From: Marinicella pacifica
GTDB taxonomy: Bacteria > Pseudomonadota > Gammaproteobacteria > Xanthomonadales > Marinicellaceae
Assembly (NCBI RefSeq): GCF_014636635.1
Contig: NZ_BMEO01000003.1
Location: forward strand, 186,001 to 250,000
Length of the DNA stretch: 64,000 nt
Reading direction: 5' to 3'
Shown here: one piece after another, positions 6,877-15,315 of the stretch
How the letters are laid out: each line of letters starts with the position of its first letter
Numbering within the stretch: the first letter of the stretch is position 1
The notes under the pieces: model-generated
Seen by the model: the letters and a program-made list of their open reading frames with translations, nothing else
What the model was told of the DNA's origin: nothing
The model's database searches: none
Position numbers and translations under genes: made by a program

Positions 6877-8055
6877 ATGACAACTTTATCCCCAAAGACC
6901 GAACGTCGGACAGCCATTGCGATTGCCTTTATGATTGCTTTGCGCATGTATGGGCTTTTTCTGATCTTACCGGTGTTTTCGGTGTATGCCCGGGACATCA
7001 CCGGCTCAACACCGTTTCTGGTGGGTATGGCGATCGGTATTTACGGTTTAACACAGGCTTTTCTTCAAATCCCCATGGGTTTTTTATCGGATATTTGGGG
7101 ACGTAAAAAAGTTATTGCGCTGGGTTTGGTTTTGTTTTTAGCAGGCTCAGTGATTGCCGCACTGGCATCAGATGTTTATACCATCATTATCGGTCGGGCG
7201 GTGCAGGGCATGGGTGCCATTGCGGCCACCGGTCTGGCTTTGATTGCCGATGTTTCACGGCCTGAGCAACGCAGTAAAATGATGGCGATTGTCGGTGTCA
7301 GCATTGGTTTGTCCTTTATGCTGGCTTTTATCACCGGTCCGATGCTGGCCAGGCTTTATGGTTTAAGTGGCTTGTTTTGGGTGACCGCAGTTTTAGCTGC
7401 ATTGGCGATTTTGGTTTTGTTTGTATTTATCACCGAGCCTGAAAAACGCATTGATCGCGATTACCGATTCATCGAGGTGGTTCGCAGCCTCCGCAATAAG
7501 CAGTTGTTACTGCTGGATTTGGGGGTGTTTGCCATTCACGCTAGTATGTCGGCTTTGTTTTTGGTGTTACCGGTCATTTTGGTGAATAATTTTGATTGGC
7601 CGGTGATCAATCATTGGCATTTGTATTTACCGGTGATGGTGGCTTCGTTATTTATCATGATTCCGTTGATTTTCTGGCAGGAAAAACAAAAGAATCATAT
7701 TCGGTTGATGCTGGTTTCGTTTTTATTGCTGGGGATAAATTTTTTGCTGTTACACATGGGTATGCAGCAATGGCTGGTGATTGTTGTCAGTTTAATTGTC
7801 TATTTTGGTCTGTTTAACTATTTGGAAGCTTCGATGCCGGCTTTGTTGTCTAAAGTGGCCACCGAACAATACCGAGGTGCGGCCATGGGGGCCTATTCAA
7901 CCAGTCAGTTTTTGGGCGCCTTTACCGGCGGTGCTGTCGGTGGGTATCTGATGTCCTTAGCGCTCGGTGCTGTATTATGGGCCTTGTTTGGTTTATTGAT
8001 TTTTATCGCACTTGTGGGTATTTTGATATTTGGTCATCAAAAATCCATCACCTGA
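6877..8055 (+). CDS. major facilitator superfamily transporter, YajR-like
   Basis: A 392-residue protein with about 12 predicted membrane helices. The MFS motif A lies between TM2 and TM3 (GFLSDIWGRKKVI, ~residues 69-81), and the opening MIALRMYGLFLILPVFSVYA matches the YajR group of drug-proton antiporters. E. coli YajR is 50-60 residues longer because of a C-terminal cytoplasmic YAM domain; this protein ends right after the last helix (FGHQKSIT), so that domain is absent. The substrate is unknown. Its stop lies two bases from the stop of the convergent CNNM gene, leaving no room for a terminator. Confidence 0.88.
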   Translation: MTTLSPKTERRTAIAIAFMIALRMYGLFLILPVFSVYARDITGSTPFLVGMAIGIYGLTQAFLQIPMGFLSDIWGRKKVIALGLVLFLAGSVIAALASDVYTIIIGRAVQGMGAIAATGLALIADVSRPEQRSKMMAIVGVSIGLSFMLAFITGPMLARLYGLSGLFWVTAVLAALAILVLFVFITEPEKRIDRDYRFIEVVRSLRNKQLLLLDLGVFAIHASMSALFLVLPVILVNNFDWPVINHWHLYLPVMVASLFIMIPLIFWQEKQKNHIRLMLVSFLLLGINFLLLHMGMQQWLVIVVSLIVYFGLFNYLEASMPALLSKVATEQYRGAAMGAYSTSQFLGAFTGGAVGGYLMSLALGAVLWALFGLLIFIALVGILIFGHQKSIT

Positions 8056-8056
8056 A

Positions 8057-9325
8057 TCAGTCTTCTTCACGGTTGAGTTTTTTGATTAAAACGGTGTTGA
8101 TGGTGTTGTCTTCGCCCACTTCCAGTATGGTCAGACGATAATCCTCAATATCCAGGGTCAGATTGGCTGAGGGTAAATCTTTAATGGTTTCTGTAATCAG
8201 ACCATTAATGGTTGTGGCGTCGTCGGTCGGTAAATCCCAGTGAAGTCGCCGGTTTAAAAAACGTATCGCAATACGCCCTTTCACCACATACTCGTGGTCA
8301 CTTTTTTGAATGATTTGAAGACCACGGTCGCCAAACTGGGAGGTGAAACGCCCGACTATCTGCTCCAGAATATCATCCAGTGTAATCAGGCCGACTAAAT
8401 CGCCATATTCATCCACCACCAGACCCATGCGCCGTTCTTTGTTTTGAAATTCACGCAACTGGCCCGATAAATGGGCTGTTTCGGGTACAAAATAAGGTTT
8501 GCGTAAGATGCCTTTTAATTTTCGTTTGGTTAAGGTGCTGTTTTTGAGCATGCTCAGGATGGTGCGAATATGTAAAATGCCAATAACATGGTCAATACTG
8601 TCCTGATACACCGGCAGTCGGGTCAGGTAGGTGCCGACAATTTTGCGCTCGATACTGTCCCAGTCATCGTTTATATTAATCGCCTGAATCTCATTGCGCG
8701 GCACCATCACATCTTCCACTTTTATGTGCTCTAAGTTCATCACATTAATCATCATTTTTTGGTGCACATCGGGATTGAGCATATCATTTTCAATCACAAG
8801 TGTTTTGAGTTCTTCACGGGACAAAGCTTTTTCAGCGATTTCTGCAGGCACGCCCAACAATCTGAGAATGCTGTTGGTAAACAGGTTAATCAGCCACACC
8901 AGGGGCCAAAAAATTTTTAACAACGGTGTCAGGATAAAAGCTGCCGGATAACCGATGCGCTCAGGATGAATGGCGGCATAGGTTTTGGGGGTGATTTCGG
9001 CAAAAATTAATATAGCCACGGTCAAAATGGCGGTGCCAAAGACAATGCCCTGTTCACCGGCCACTTTCAGTGCCAGCACCGTGGTCAGTGCAGTGGCCAG
9101 AATGTTGATAAAATTATTGCCGATGAGAATAATACCAATCAAGCGGTCGGGCTTTTGCAACAAACGGTGGGCCAACCAGGCACCTTTTTGGGTTTTGGCA
9201 TCATTTTTTAATTTAAGCCGATTAAGGGCCATTAAGCCGGTTTCGGCACTGGAAAAGAAAGCCGACAACAACAGCAGACCGATTATGACGCTGACTAATT
9301 GTCCTGTTGAGAGGGTGGCGAGCAT
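8057..9325 (-). CDS. CNNM/HlyC-CorC family membrane protein (YfjD type)
   Basis: A 422-residue protein in the usual order: DUF21/CNNM membrane domain (about 1-190, several helices, FFSSAETGLMALNRLKLK near the N terminus), a CBS pair (about 205-325, with VEDVMVPRNEIQAI and LVVDEYGDLVGLITLDDILE), and a C-terminal CorC/HlyC domain. Family members are linked to magnesium homeostasis, probably as Mg2+ exporters or regulators. A soluble paralogue sharing the CBS-CorC part lies at 54754. The start codon overlaps the stop of the ypjD-like gene by one base; ypjD and this CorC-type gene occur together in many gammaproteobacteria. Confidence 0.92.
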   Translation of the reverse strand: MLATLSTGQLVSVIIGLLLLSAFFSSAETGLMALNRLKLKNDAKTQKGAWLAHRLLQKPDRLIGIILIGNNFINILATALTTVLALKVAGEQGIVFGTAILTVAILIFAEITPKTYAAIHPERIGYPAAFILTPLLKIFWPLVWLINLFTNSILRLLGVPAEIAEKALSREELKTLVIENDMLNPDVHQKMMINVMNLEHIKVEDVMVPRNEIQAININDDWDSIERKIVGTYLTRLPVYQDSIDHVIGILHIRTILSMLKNSTLTKRKLKGILRKPYFVPETAHLSGQLREFQNKERRMGLVVDEYGDLVGLITLDDILEQIVGRFTSQFGDRGLQIIQKSDHEYVVKGRIAIRFLNRRLHWDLPTDDATTINGLITETIKDLPSANLTLDIEDYRLTILEVGEDNTINTVLIKKLNREED

Positions 9326-10077
9326 CAGAGCAGGTAATCAATCACCAAATAACTGCCGAGAAACCCAATCATTAGCAGGGCCATGGCAATCAGGTTCAAT
9401 TTTATGGCTTTTTTGCCACGCCAGCCTTTGAGCATGCGGCCGGCAATCAGAACGGAAAACAGAATCCAGGCAAGGATGGAAAACACGATTTTGTGGCCCA
9501 TTTGGTTGCCAAAGAAATTGTCGATAAAAATGGCACCGGATAACAGCGACAGTCCCAAAAATAACCAGCCGATTACAATCAAAATAAACAGCTTCTCTTC
9601 GTTTGTTAATAAACTGCTTAAACTCAAATCGGCACTCATAAAAGCGTTCTTTTTAAGTCGGTATATTTGAATGGCCAGATTAATCGCCACCAGAGAAGAA
9701 ACAAACAAAAAGCTGTAAGCGAGTATGGATAATGTGATGTGTAAATCAATAAATAAAGCATAGGGTTTGGAAAAGTCCGGCAACGGCCAGAAATAAATCC
9801 ACGCCATAACCGCAATGGCAATAGCGCTTAATAAAATACGAACGGTTTTTAACCTGAACTGACCGCCAATCACGATGATATTGGACAACCAGCTCACCAC
9901 CAGACAGGCATTTTGGGCGTTAAACGTCCAGCCACTGTCATTAAGCAACAGCAAAGCTGTTAAAACCGTTTGAAACAAACTGGCAAGTATCAAGAACAAT
10001 ACGGAAACAGGGTATCTTTTAACCAGCAGCAAAGCGATTAAATGGGCCGCTGTGGTGGCAATAAACAGGCTTGTCAT
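9325..10077 (-). CDS. ypjD: YpjD-like cytochrome c assembly (CcsA-type) membrane protein
   Basis: A 250-residue polytopic protein with about eight helices and the heme-handling CcsA/CcmC-like fold; the phrases LHITLSILAYSFLF and GWLFLGLSLLSGA and a late GHKIVFSILAWI are typical of YpjD. The two conserved histidines of the family are seen at the start of LHITLS and in MGHKIVF. Its biochemical function is not firmly known. It is divergent from ffh, with which it is commonly paired across gammaproteobacteria, and leads into the CNNM gene as a two-gene operon. Confidence 0.88.
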   Translation of the reverse strand: MTSLFIATTAAHLIALLLVKRYPVSVLFLILASLFQTVLTALLLLNDSGWTFNAQNACLVVSWLSNIIVIGGQFRLKTVRILLSAIAIAVMAWIYFWPLPDFSKPYALFIDLHITLSILAYSFLFVSSLVAINLAIQIYRLKKNAFMSADLSLSSLLTNEEKLFILIVIGWLFLGLSLLSGAIFIDNFFGNQMGHKIVFSILAWILFSVLIAGRMLKGWRGKKAIKLNLIAMALLMIGFLGSYLVIDYLL

Positions 10078-10175
10078 GGCGTTGGGAGACGATATTTGTT
10101 GATGGTCTCATTTATCTTTGAAGATGAAGCCATTATAATGGCATGCTCGTTATTTACCAACAGGATAATCCAATC

Positions 10176-11537
10176 ATGTTCGACAATTTAACCGATCGGC
10201 TTTCGCAAAGCATCAAAAAAATTCGCGGTCAGGCCAATCTCACTGAAGACAACATTAAAGATATTCTGCGCGATATCCGGGTGGCCTTGTTGGAGGCAGA
10301 TGTCGCTCTACCGGTGGTTAAATCATTTATTGATGACGTTAAACAACGGGCATTGGGGCGGGAAGTTTTAACCAGTGTTAAACCCGCACAAATGATGGTG
10401 AAAGTCGTTCAGGAAGAACTTGAGCGGGTATTGGGTAAAGAGACCAGCGGTATTAATTTTAACGCGCAGCCACCGGTGGTTATTTTAATGGCCGGTTTAC
10501 AAGGGGCCGGTAAAACAACCACCTCAGGTAAGCTGGCCAAATACCTGACCGAACGCCAACAGAAAAAAGTCATGATGGTGTCTGCCGATGTCTATCGTCC
10601 GGCAGCGATTGAGCAATTGCAAACCGTCGGCGAACAAGTCGGTGTCAGTGTGCATCCTTCTTCGGTGATCGATAATCCGGTTACGATTGGGAAAAGTGCC
10701 GTGGATGCGGCCAAAAAAGGATTTTTTGATGTTCTGATTGTGGACACCGCCGGTCGTCTGGCGGTGGATGAATCCATGATGCAGGAAATCAAAGCCCTGC
10801 AGGACAGTTTAAATCCGACAGAAACCTTATTCGTGGTGGATGCCATGACCGGTCAGGATGCTGCCAATACGGCCAAAGCTTTTGCCGATGTGTTGGATCT
10901 GACCGGCGTGGTTCTCACCAAGGTGGATGGTGATGCCCGCGGCGGCGCCGCCCTATCAGTTAAGACCATCACCGGCAAACCGATTAAGTTTCAGGGTGTG
11001 GGTGAGAAAATGGACGCACTGGAGCCTTTTCATCCGGACCGCATTGCCTCCAGTATTCTGGGCATGGGTGATGTCTTGTCTCTGGTGGAAGAGGCCGAGC
11101 GTAAAATTGATAAGAAAAAGGCTGAAAAGTTCGCCAAAAAAGTCCAAAAGGGCAATAAATTCACCTTGGAGGATTTTCAGGAACAGCTGCTACAAATGCA
11201 AAACATGGGTGGTATGAGTTCCATGCTGGATAAATTACCCGGTATGGGACAGTTGCCAGATGCGGTTAAAGATCAGGCCAGTGATAAACACACCAACCGG
11301 ATGCTGGCGGTGATTAATTCGATGACGGTTAAGGAAAAGCGTTATCCACAATTGATTAAGGGATCCCGGAAACGCCGCATTGCCAACGGTTCCGGAACAT
11401 CCATTCAGGATGTGTCCAAATTGTTGAAACAATACAACCAAATGCAAAAAATGATGCGCAAGTTCAAAGGCAAAGGTATGATGAAAATGATGCAGAAACT
11501 GGGCGGCAAACTCCCCGGTGGTGGTTTGCCGTTTTAA
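10176..11537 (+). CDS. ffh: signal recognition particle protein Ffh
   Basis: A 453-residue SRP GTPase. I place the start at the ATG at 10176 (MFDNLTDRLSQSIKKIRGQ), the conserved family start; the frame is open 11 codons further upstream. The order is N domain, G domain with P-loop GLQGAGKTT (107-115), DTAGR near 190 and TKVDGDARGG near 250, then the methionine-rich M domain that binds 4.5S RNA and signal peptides, ending in MMKMMQKLGGKLPGGG. It targets inner-membrane proteins co-translationally with FtsY. A TATAAT at 10134-10139 is a likely -10 element. A small exported protein follows 5 bases later. Confidence 0.98.
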   Translation: MFDNLTDRLSQSIKKIRGQANLTEDNIKDILRDIRVALLEADVALPVVKSFIDDVKQRALGREVLTSVKPAQMMVKVVQEELERVLGKETSGINFNAQPPVVILMAGLQGAGKTTTSGKLAKYLTERQQKKVMMVSADVYRPAAIEQLQTVGEQVGVSVHPSSVIDNPVTIGKSAVDAAKKGFFDVLIVDTAGRLAVDESMMQEIKALQDSLNPTETLFVVDAMTGQDAANTAKAFADVLDLTGVVLTKVDGDARGGAALSVKTITGKPIKFQGVGEKMDALEPFHPDRIASSILGMGDVLSLVEEAERKIDKKKAEKFAKKVQKGNKFTLEDFQEQLLQMQNMGGMSSMLDKLPGMGQLPDAVKDQASDKHTNRMLAVINSMTVKEKRYPQLIKGSRKRRIANGSGTSIQDVSKLLKQYNQMQKMMRKFKGKGMMKMMQKLGGKLPGGGLPF

Positions 11538-11542
11538 ATACC

Positions 11543-12247
11543 ATGCGTAAACAGGGTTGGTTTTTGATGGCTTTGTTCGGGGTGAATCTCATTCTGATGG
11601 GGCTTGAGACGGTGTATGCAGCCAAACTGAAACTGTACCATTGCCAGTCGGCGGATGGCAACAGGGTGGTTCAGGATCGACCCTGTGCGGTAACAGGCAC
11701 GATCAATGTTAAACCGGGTGCGCAACAACAAAGAAAAACCCGACATGCCGTGACAAAACCAACTGGTCCTAAACCACCGCGGCCAAACAACTTCACTTCC
11801 CATGCCCGTAAAGACAAACAGCCGGTCTCTTCACAAGCTTTTGTTGATTTGTTGCAAGGTCAGCCGTGGGCATCACAAATTACCCAAAACCGGCATGGCT
11901 GGCATCTGACGGCGACGCTGTCGGCTCAAAACAATCAGCAGCCGAGCCGTGTGTCTGTGGAATATTTTAAAAACCCTGGGTTGACACTCAATCAAGAGGC
12001 GTTTTCTTACGCTTTAAACCGTTATCACCGGATTCGTTTAACCTATCCTTTACTGGACAGTGAATTTAAGTCCCATCCGGCTTATAAGGTGTTTAATATC
12101 ATCTACCGTCATGCCGCGCAAGCGGCCATAAGTGAGTTTTACGTCAGTAAAGCAGACGCATCCCTGTGGGTTTTCAGCCTGCAATGTAACCCGGTGGATC
12201 AGGACGCAGCGCGTGCACTGGTGGCACAATTTCAGGCCTTAATCTAA
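11543..12247 (+). CDS. exported protein with DUF4124-like N terminus, function unknown
   Basis: A 234-residue protein with an N-terminal signal segment (MALFGVNLILMGLETVYA). After it, the stretch LYHCQSADGNRVVQDRPC (~residues 31-48) resembles DUF4124, a short domain at the front of many periplasmic proteins. The rest is a basic Lys/Pro/Gln linker (55-95) and a ~135-residue region that I do not recognise. It starts 5 bases after ffh and is probably co-transcribed, but no link to protein targeting is implied. The DnaA-box region begins just downstream. Confidence 0.7.
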   Translation: MRKQGWFLMALFGVNLILMGLETVYAAKLKLYHCQSADGNRVVQDRPCAVTGTINVKPGAQQQRKTRHAVTKPTGPKPPRPNNFTSHARKDKQPVSSQAFVDLLQGQPWASQITQNRHGWHLTATLSAQNNQQPSRVSVEYFKNPGLTLNQEAFSYALNRYHRIRLTYPLLDSEFKSHPAYKVFNIIYRHAAQAAISEFYVSKADASLWVFSLQCNPVDQDAARALVAQFQALI

Positions 12248-12279
12248 GTAGACTTTATCAAGAAGATCAACCCGTTCGG

Positions 12280-12490
12280 TTATCCACAAAAGCTGTGGAT
12301 AAGTGTGTGTATAAAGTCCTTATTTTTAGTTAAAGTGAAGTTAAGTAAAGACGTTGTACAGATTGGTTAAAAATAGCTCATTCTATAATTTCTAAATATA
12401 TCAATACATTACAAACATATATTGAACAAAATTCTAATAACGTTTCACTAAATGTTTGTTTTGTACTTTGGGTGCATGGCTTGTGCATAA
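12280..12490. other. A+T-rich intergenic region with four DnaA boxes, candidate origin or DnaA-binding locus
   Basis: Four exact matches to TTATNCACA: TTATCCACA on plus at 12280-12288, then on minus TTATCCACA (12294-12302), TTATACACA (12306-12314) and TTATGCACA (12482-12490). The first two form an inverted pair 5 bases apart. Between boxes three and four lie ~165 A+T-rich bases suited to duplex opening, and GATC sites flank the cluster at about 12265 and 12492. This has the layout of a replication origin, but dnaA, dnaN, rpmH, mnmG and parAB are absent nearby. A datA-like DnaA sink or a DnaA-regulated promoter is an alternative. Confidence 0.5.
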
Positions 12491-12535
12491 GTGATCCGTA
12501 ATGCAGTCAAAATGTGGCTTTAAGCCCGTCAAATA

Positions 12536-12829
12536 TTATTCCTGCGTCTTGTCTTTGCGGTAACTGACGAAGAAGCCTTCTAAGTCTCCATTTTCCGTAT
12601 ACACATTCACCGCAACAAGAATATAGCCGAAGCGGGCAAAGTCCTGATGGGATTCGGTCATTTTTTCGGCAGCCCCGTTTTTACGGCTAAATCGTGATAT
12701 ATCGATAAAAACAGTGACCGCTTCTAAACCCGATTTGGCGGCTTTTTCTGCGTCTGAGGTTGCCGTCGCTGTCGATGAATAACTGATTATCATCAGAACC
12801 ATGAGGGTCGATAAAATAAATTTGTACAT
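12536..12829 (-). CDS. small exported protein, function unknown
   Basis: A 97-residue protein starting MYKFILSTLMVLMIIS at the ATG complementary to 12827-12829. The first ~24 residues form a signal peptide ending STATATS. The mature part contains AVTVFIDISRFSRKNGAAEK and a C-terminal GFFVSYRKDK; no cysteine, no recognised family. A longer frame extends upstream to 12946, but it would run into trpS and lose the signal peptide, so I reject it. The gene is divergent from trpS across 85 bases and its 3' end faces the DnaA-box region. Confidence 0.7.
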   Translation of the reverse strand: MYKFILSTLMVLMIISYSSTATATSDAEKAAKSGLEAVTVFIDISRFSRKNGAAEKMTESHQDFARFGYILVAVNVYTENGDLEGFFVSYRKDKTQE

Positions 12830-12914
12830 AAATATACCTTGAATTAATCGCTTATTATTGTATTTAATCAGGCCGCTTGCATACAATAGTCGTTTTTTTA
12901 TCATCATAACCTCC

Positions 12915-13919
12915 ATGACCACAGTATTAACAGGGATCACCACCACTGGAACCCCACACCTGGGAAATTACGTCGGCGCCATTAAGCCGGCCATACATCG
13001 CAGCCTGGATGCTGATATCAGCAGCTATTTCTTTCTGGCGGATTTGCACGCCTTGATCAAATGCTGGGAGCCTGAGCGCATCGCCCAATCCACCCGTGAA
13101 ATTGCCGCCACCTGGCTGGCTTTGGGTCTGGATACAGACAAATCCGTTTTTTACCGCCAGTCGGATGTGCCTGAAATCTCAGAACTCACCTGGTTGCTGA
13201 CTTGTATGACCGCCAAAGGCCTGATGAACCGATCCCATGCCTATAAAGCGCAAGTGGCTGAAAATCAGGAACAGGGCAGTGAGGATCCGGACAAAGGCAT
13301 CACCATGGGCTTGTTCAGTTACCCGATTTTAATGGCGGCGGATATTTTGATGTTTAATGCCGATGAAGTGCCGGTGGGTAAAGATCAGATTCAGCATTTA
13401 GAAATGGCCCGCGACATCGGTGCCCGTTTTAACCATCATTTTGGCGAGCATTTTGTGATGCCAAAAGCGGTGGTGGATGACAATGTGGCGGTTTTGCCCG
13501 GTTTGGATGGTCGAAAAATGAGTAAAAGTTATAATAACACCATTCCTTTGTGGCTGCCGGAAAAGAAACTGCGCAAGCATATCATGAAAATTAAAACCAA
13601 TTCCCTGGAACCGGGGGAGCCAAAAGACCCGGATGATTCCGCTTTGATGGACATTTACCGCGCGTTTGCCAGCGATGAACAAGTGGCTGAAATGCGGCAA
13701 GCCTACCGTGACGGAATCGCCTGGGGAACAGCAAAACAAATTATTTTTGAGACTTTGAACACAGAATTGCAACAAGTTCGTCAAAATTATGAAGATTTGA
13801 TGGCCAATCCTGCTAAGATTGATGAAGAGTTACAAAAAGGGGCGGCCAAAGCCAGACAGTCTGCCAAGCCATTTTTGGCGCAATTAAAAGACGCTGTGGG
13901 GATTCGGCCAATTGTTTAA
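12915..13919 (+). CDS. trpS: tryptophanyl-tRNA synthetase
   Basis: A 334-residue class I aminoacyl-tRNA synthetase, the usual bacterial length. The HIGH-type motif is TPHLGN (13-18) and the KMSKS motif is exact in [10 protein letters not shown] near residue 200. The ATG at 12915 fits the family N terminus ([18 protein letters not shown]); an upstream in-frame start at 12858 has no family support and would overlap the promoter region. It charges tRNA-Trp. A weak hairpin with a short T-run (13928-13967) follows. No leader-peptide attenuator is visible upstream. Confidence 0.97.
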   Translation: MTTVLTGITTTGTPHLGNYVGAIKPAIHRSLDADISSYFFLADLHALIKCWEPERIAQSTREIAATWLALGLDTDKSVFYRQSDVPEISELTWLLTCMTAKGLMNRSHAYKAQVAENQEQGSEDPDKGITMGLFSYPILMAADILMFNADEVPVGKDQIQHLEMARDIGARFNHHFGEHFVMPKAVVDDNVAVLPGLDGRKMSKSYNNTIPLWLPEKKLRKHIMKIKTNSLEPGEPKDPDDSALMDIYRAFASDEQVAEMRQAYRDGIAWGTAKQIIFETLNTELQQVRQNYEDLMANPAKIDEELQKGAAKARQSAKPFLAQLKDAVGIRPIV

Positions 13920-13927
13920 TTAGACAG

Positions 13928-13967
13928 GAATCTCATTTAAATTGGGTCAATGGGATTCTCAGTTTTT
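13928..13967 (+). terminator. probable terminator behind trpS
   Basis: GAATCTCATT (13928-13937) pairs with AATGGGATTC (13949-13958) with one G-T pair, loop of 11 bases, then TCAGTTTTT. The long loop makes it weaker than the other terminators named here. Confidence 0.5.
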
Positions 13968-13978
13968 AAGAGGTCATC

Positions 13979-14968
13979 ATGATTGATTTTAAATTTGGAC
14001 AGGTCATGTCCACCTTGTTTAAAACCAAAGAATTTGTTTTATTTCGTTTTTTGATTTATATGGGCATAACGGTGGCTTATATTGCGGTCACCGGCACCGG
14101 TGGTGGGATTGGCTATTTGGTCGGCAAAGTGGGGAACAACCCGGAAAGTGGTGTATTTTACGGTATGTTTGGCGGATTTGCGCTGGTCAGCGGTGTGTTG
14201 TACTTTTTCCGAGAATACCTGCTCTATTTGGTCAAAGCCGGCCACATTGCGGTGATTGTCAAACACCTGGATAATCAGCCGATGCCTGAGGGCCAAAGTC
14301 AGGTGAAGTATGCCCAGGGTGTGGTAAAAGACCGTTTTACCGAGTCCTCGGTCTTATTTGGTGTGGATCAGTTAATTAAAGGTGTGCTGAAAACCTTCAC
14401 CCGGATTTTTTCCGGTGTGATGCTGTTGCTGCCGTTTATTCCGCAACCGCTGGTCAAGTTTGCCAACGCGGTGGTGACCATGTCCTTAACCTATGTGGAT
14501 GAGGTGATTCTGGCTTATTATATCCGTAATAATTCCACCAATCCCTGGGAAGATTCCCGCAAAGCCCTGGTTTTGTATGCACAAAACTACAAAACATTTC
14601 TGAAAAATGCCTTGTTTTTAACGGTTATGACCTGGGTTATGGCCTTATTGGTGTTGATTGTGGTGTTTGCCCCGCTGGCGGCACTCATGAGCTTTGGCGG
14701 CTATGAAGGTGGATTCTGGCCGTTCGCACTGGCGGTGGTCACCGCCTGGGGCTTAAAAGCCGCTTTGATAGATCCGTTCGCCATGACGGCGCTTATGCAG
14801 GTCTTTTTTAAAGTCACTGAAGGCCAGGAACCCAATCCCGAATGGGAAGCCAAATTAGAGCGCGGTTCCAAGAAATTCGTCAAACTCAAAGAAAAAGCCT
14901 TTAACTGGGTGCAAGGCGATCGTGCGAAAACCGATGACACCGCAGCTAAAATAACCCAAACCGATTAA
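13979..14968 (+). CDS. multi-pass inner membrane protein, function unknown
   Basis: A 329-residue protein with about six hydrophobic segments: near residues 22-55, 58-78, ~140-165, 205-235 and 240-270. A glycine-rich run (TGTGGGIGYLVGKVG) sits in the first hairpin, and the C-terminal ~60 residues are hydrophilic and basic (KLERGSKKFVKLKEKAFNW). The ATG at 13979 has a good upstream AAGAGG. No transporter signature or catalytic motif is visible and I do not recognise the family with certainty. It stands alone between trpS and its own strong terminator, so context gives no function. Confidence 0.8.
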   Translation: MIDFKFGQVMSTLFKTKEFVLFRFLIYMGITVAYIAVTGTGGGIGYLVGKVGNNPESGVFYGMFGGFALVSGVLYFFREYLLYLVKAGHIAVIVKHLDNQPMPEGQSQVKYAQGVVKDRFTESSVLFGVDQLIKGVLKTFTRIFSGVMLLLPFIPQPLVKFANAVVTMSLTYVDEVILAYYIRNNSTNPWEDSRKALVLYAQNYKTFLKNALFLTVMTWVMALLVLIVVFAPLAALMSFGGYEGGFWPFALAVVTAWGLKAALIDPFAMTALMQVFFKVTEGQEPNPEWEAKLERGSKKFVKLKEKAFNWVQGDRAKTDDTAAKITQTD

Positions 14969-14973
14969 ACATT

Positions 14974-14999
14974 AAAGCCCGGCTCGGCCGGGCTTTTTT
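14974..14999 (+). terminator. strong intrinsic terminator
   Basis: AAAGCCCGGC-TCG-GCCGGGCTTT (14974-14996) with a perfect 10-bp stem and a run of six T ending at 14999. The next base pair of interest is the ATG of the alkyltransferase-like gene at 15001, so the hairpin occupies the place where its ribosome binding site would be. Confidence 0.9.
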
Positions 15000-15000
15000 G

Positions 15001-15315
15001 ATGAGCCCTTTTAGTCAACGTATCCTGTCAATCATTGCGGCCGTTCCTGTCGGCCAGGTGGCCACCTATGGTCAAATCGCGGTCATGGCCGGTGAGCCCC
15101 GCGCTGCCCGTCAGGTATCACGCTTATTGCACAGTTGCAGTGATAAATATAATTTACCCTGGCACCGAATTATCAACGCCCAAGGACGGATTGTCTTGAA
15201 TGGCCTGTCGGCCCGAAAACAGACCCAAAAATTACGCGCTGAAGGCATTGAAATATCAGACCGTCATCGCATAGACTTAACGGTTTATCAATGGCAACCC
15301 AAGCGGGATGATTAA
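15001..15315 (+). CDS. alkyltransferase-like protein (ATL)
   Basis: A 104-residue protein of the O6-alkylguanine-DNA alkyltransferase fold. The active-site motif PCHR is PWHR here (53-56), so Cys is replaced by Trp. That is the mark of ATL proteins, which bind O6-alkylguanine and recruit nucleotide excision repair instead of transferring the alkyl group. The helix-turn-helix region around AARQVSRLLH and the N-terminal VPVGQVATYGQIA are present. The ATG directly follows the T-run of a terminator and has no Shine-Dalgarno sequence. The 3' end overlaps pepP by 8 bases. Confidence 0.9.
   Translation: MSPFSQRILSIIAAVPVGQVATYGQIAVMAGEPRAARQVSRLLHSCSDKYNLPWHRIINAQGRIVLNGLSARKQTQKLRAEGIEISDRHRIDLTVYQWQPKRDD

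Noticed and set aside
12558-12946. Longer form of the small exported protein starting at 12946
   Set aside because: It would overlap the trpS start and lose the signal peptide found when starting at 12829.
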